Assembly (NCBI GenBank): GCA_963720705.1 | Contig: CAVRGJ010000005.1 | Coordinates: forward strand, 186,001 to 250,000 | Direction of reading: 5' to 3' | Origin: DASWJZ01 sp963720705 | Lineage (GTDB): Bacteria > Pseudomonadota > Alphaproteobacteria > Rhizobiales > Afifellaceae | DNA: 64,000 bases | In this document: positions 63,766 through 64,000 of the stretch, piece by piece | Numbering within the stretch: the stretch's first letter is position 1 | Layout of the letters: each line of letters starts with the position of its first letter | Notes under the pieces: generated by a model | Told to the model about the DNA's origin: nothing | The model's input: the letters and a program-made list of their open reading frames with translations, nothing else | The model's database searches: none | Translations under genes and position numbers: made by a program

Positions 63766-64000
63766 ATGACCTACACCAACCCTCCCACCACGCCGCGGCC
63801 GTCGGCGACCTTCGATGACTACACGCTGTCGGAGATCCGCCGCGCAGCGATCACCGGTATCTACGACATCCGCGGCGCCGGCGCGAAGCGGAAGCTGCCG
63901 AACTTCGACGACCTGCTGTTTCTCGGTGCCTCCATCTCGCGCTATCCGCTCGAGGGCTATCGCGAGCGCTGCGGCACGGACGTCGTGCTCGGCACGCGCT
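63766..64000 (+). CDS. glxD: FMN-binding glutamate-synthase-like subunit (GlxD/MgsC type), set 2, 5' part only
   Basis: The reading frame opens at an ATG 9 bases after the glxC stop and runs off the right edge after 78 codons. The visible part (DDYTLSEIRRAAITGIYDIR, KRKLPNFDDLLFLGASISRY, then LEGYRERCGTDVVLGTR) matches the start of GlxD/MgsC proteins. The FMN barrel and any Cys cluster lie outside the window, so it cannot be compared with the Cys-bearing set 1 copy. Confidence 0.75.
   Translation, partial: MTYTNPPTTPRPSATFDDYTLSEIRRAAITGIYDIRGAGAKRKLPNFDDLLFLGASISRYPLEGYRERCGTDVVLGTR

Overview
The window reads as chromosomal DNA of a high-GC alphaproteobacterium, most likely of the order Rhizobiales (Hyphomicrobiales). 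The grounds are an SOS box of the GTTC-N7-GTTC type in front of dnaE2, the runs htpX-rsmB-heparinase-like-purH and gpsA-NUDIX-tsaD/hemD-mitofilin-hemY, and small families typical of that group (IalB, DUF1344, DUF2585/UPF0314, DUF1674, DUF1697). No insertion sequence, integrase, phage gene, rRNA or CRISPR array was seen.

Bases 1-33,500 are mostly ordinary core genome. From the left: the 5' part of dnaE2 with its own SOS box; a PilZ protein; an ECF sigma factor overlapping a membrane-anchored von Willebrand A protein that probably serves as its anti-sigma; a short block of hypothetical genes (ankyrin repeat protein, secreted Cys-rich protein, polytopic membrane proteins); rlmN, a GDSL hydrolase, purH, a heparinase-like protein, rsmB, htpX; a threonine dehydratase-like enzyme; acs; a protein-lysine methyltransferase resembling the ETF-beta enzyme; a rhomboid protease; gpsA, a NUDIX hydrolase, tsaD; and hemD, mitofilin, hemY ending at a tRNA-Thr(CGT).

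Bases 33,660-64,000 form a large methylated-amine utilisation region. Trimethylamine monooxygenase (tmm) and trimethylamine N-oxide demethylase (tdm) convert TMA to TMAO and then to dimethylamine plus formaldehyde. A branched-chain-amino-acid/urea-type ABC transporter next to them (ATPases on one strand, permeases and binding protein on the other) is the likely importer. A glutamine-synthetase-family ligase, a three-subunit glutamate-synthase-like enzyme (MgsABC/GlxBCD type), an ammonium transporter and a four-subunit sarcosine-oxidase-like enzyme (MgdABCD/SoxBDAG type) match the N-methylglutamate pathway for monomethylamine. A second glutamate-synthase-like set begins at 62,174 and runs off the right edge. 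Regulators are a GntR/FCD protein and an XRE-cupin protein. Several small genes of unknown function are embedded in these operons. No dimethylamine monooxygenase is visible, so that step must lie elsewhere or be done by another enzyme.

Five genes on the minus strand (4980-5649, rsmB, mgdA, amt and the ABC binding protein) each carry what looks like a single extra base that shifts the frame while both halves remain recognisable. The 3' end of gpsA may carry one missing base. These may be assembly errors or real lesions, and they matter because three of them fall in the methylamine region.
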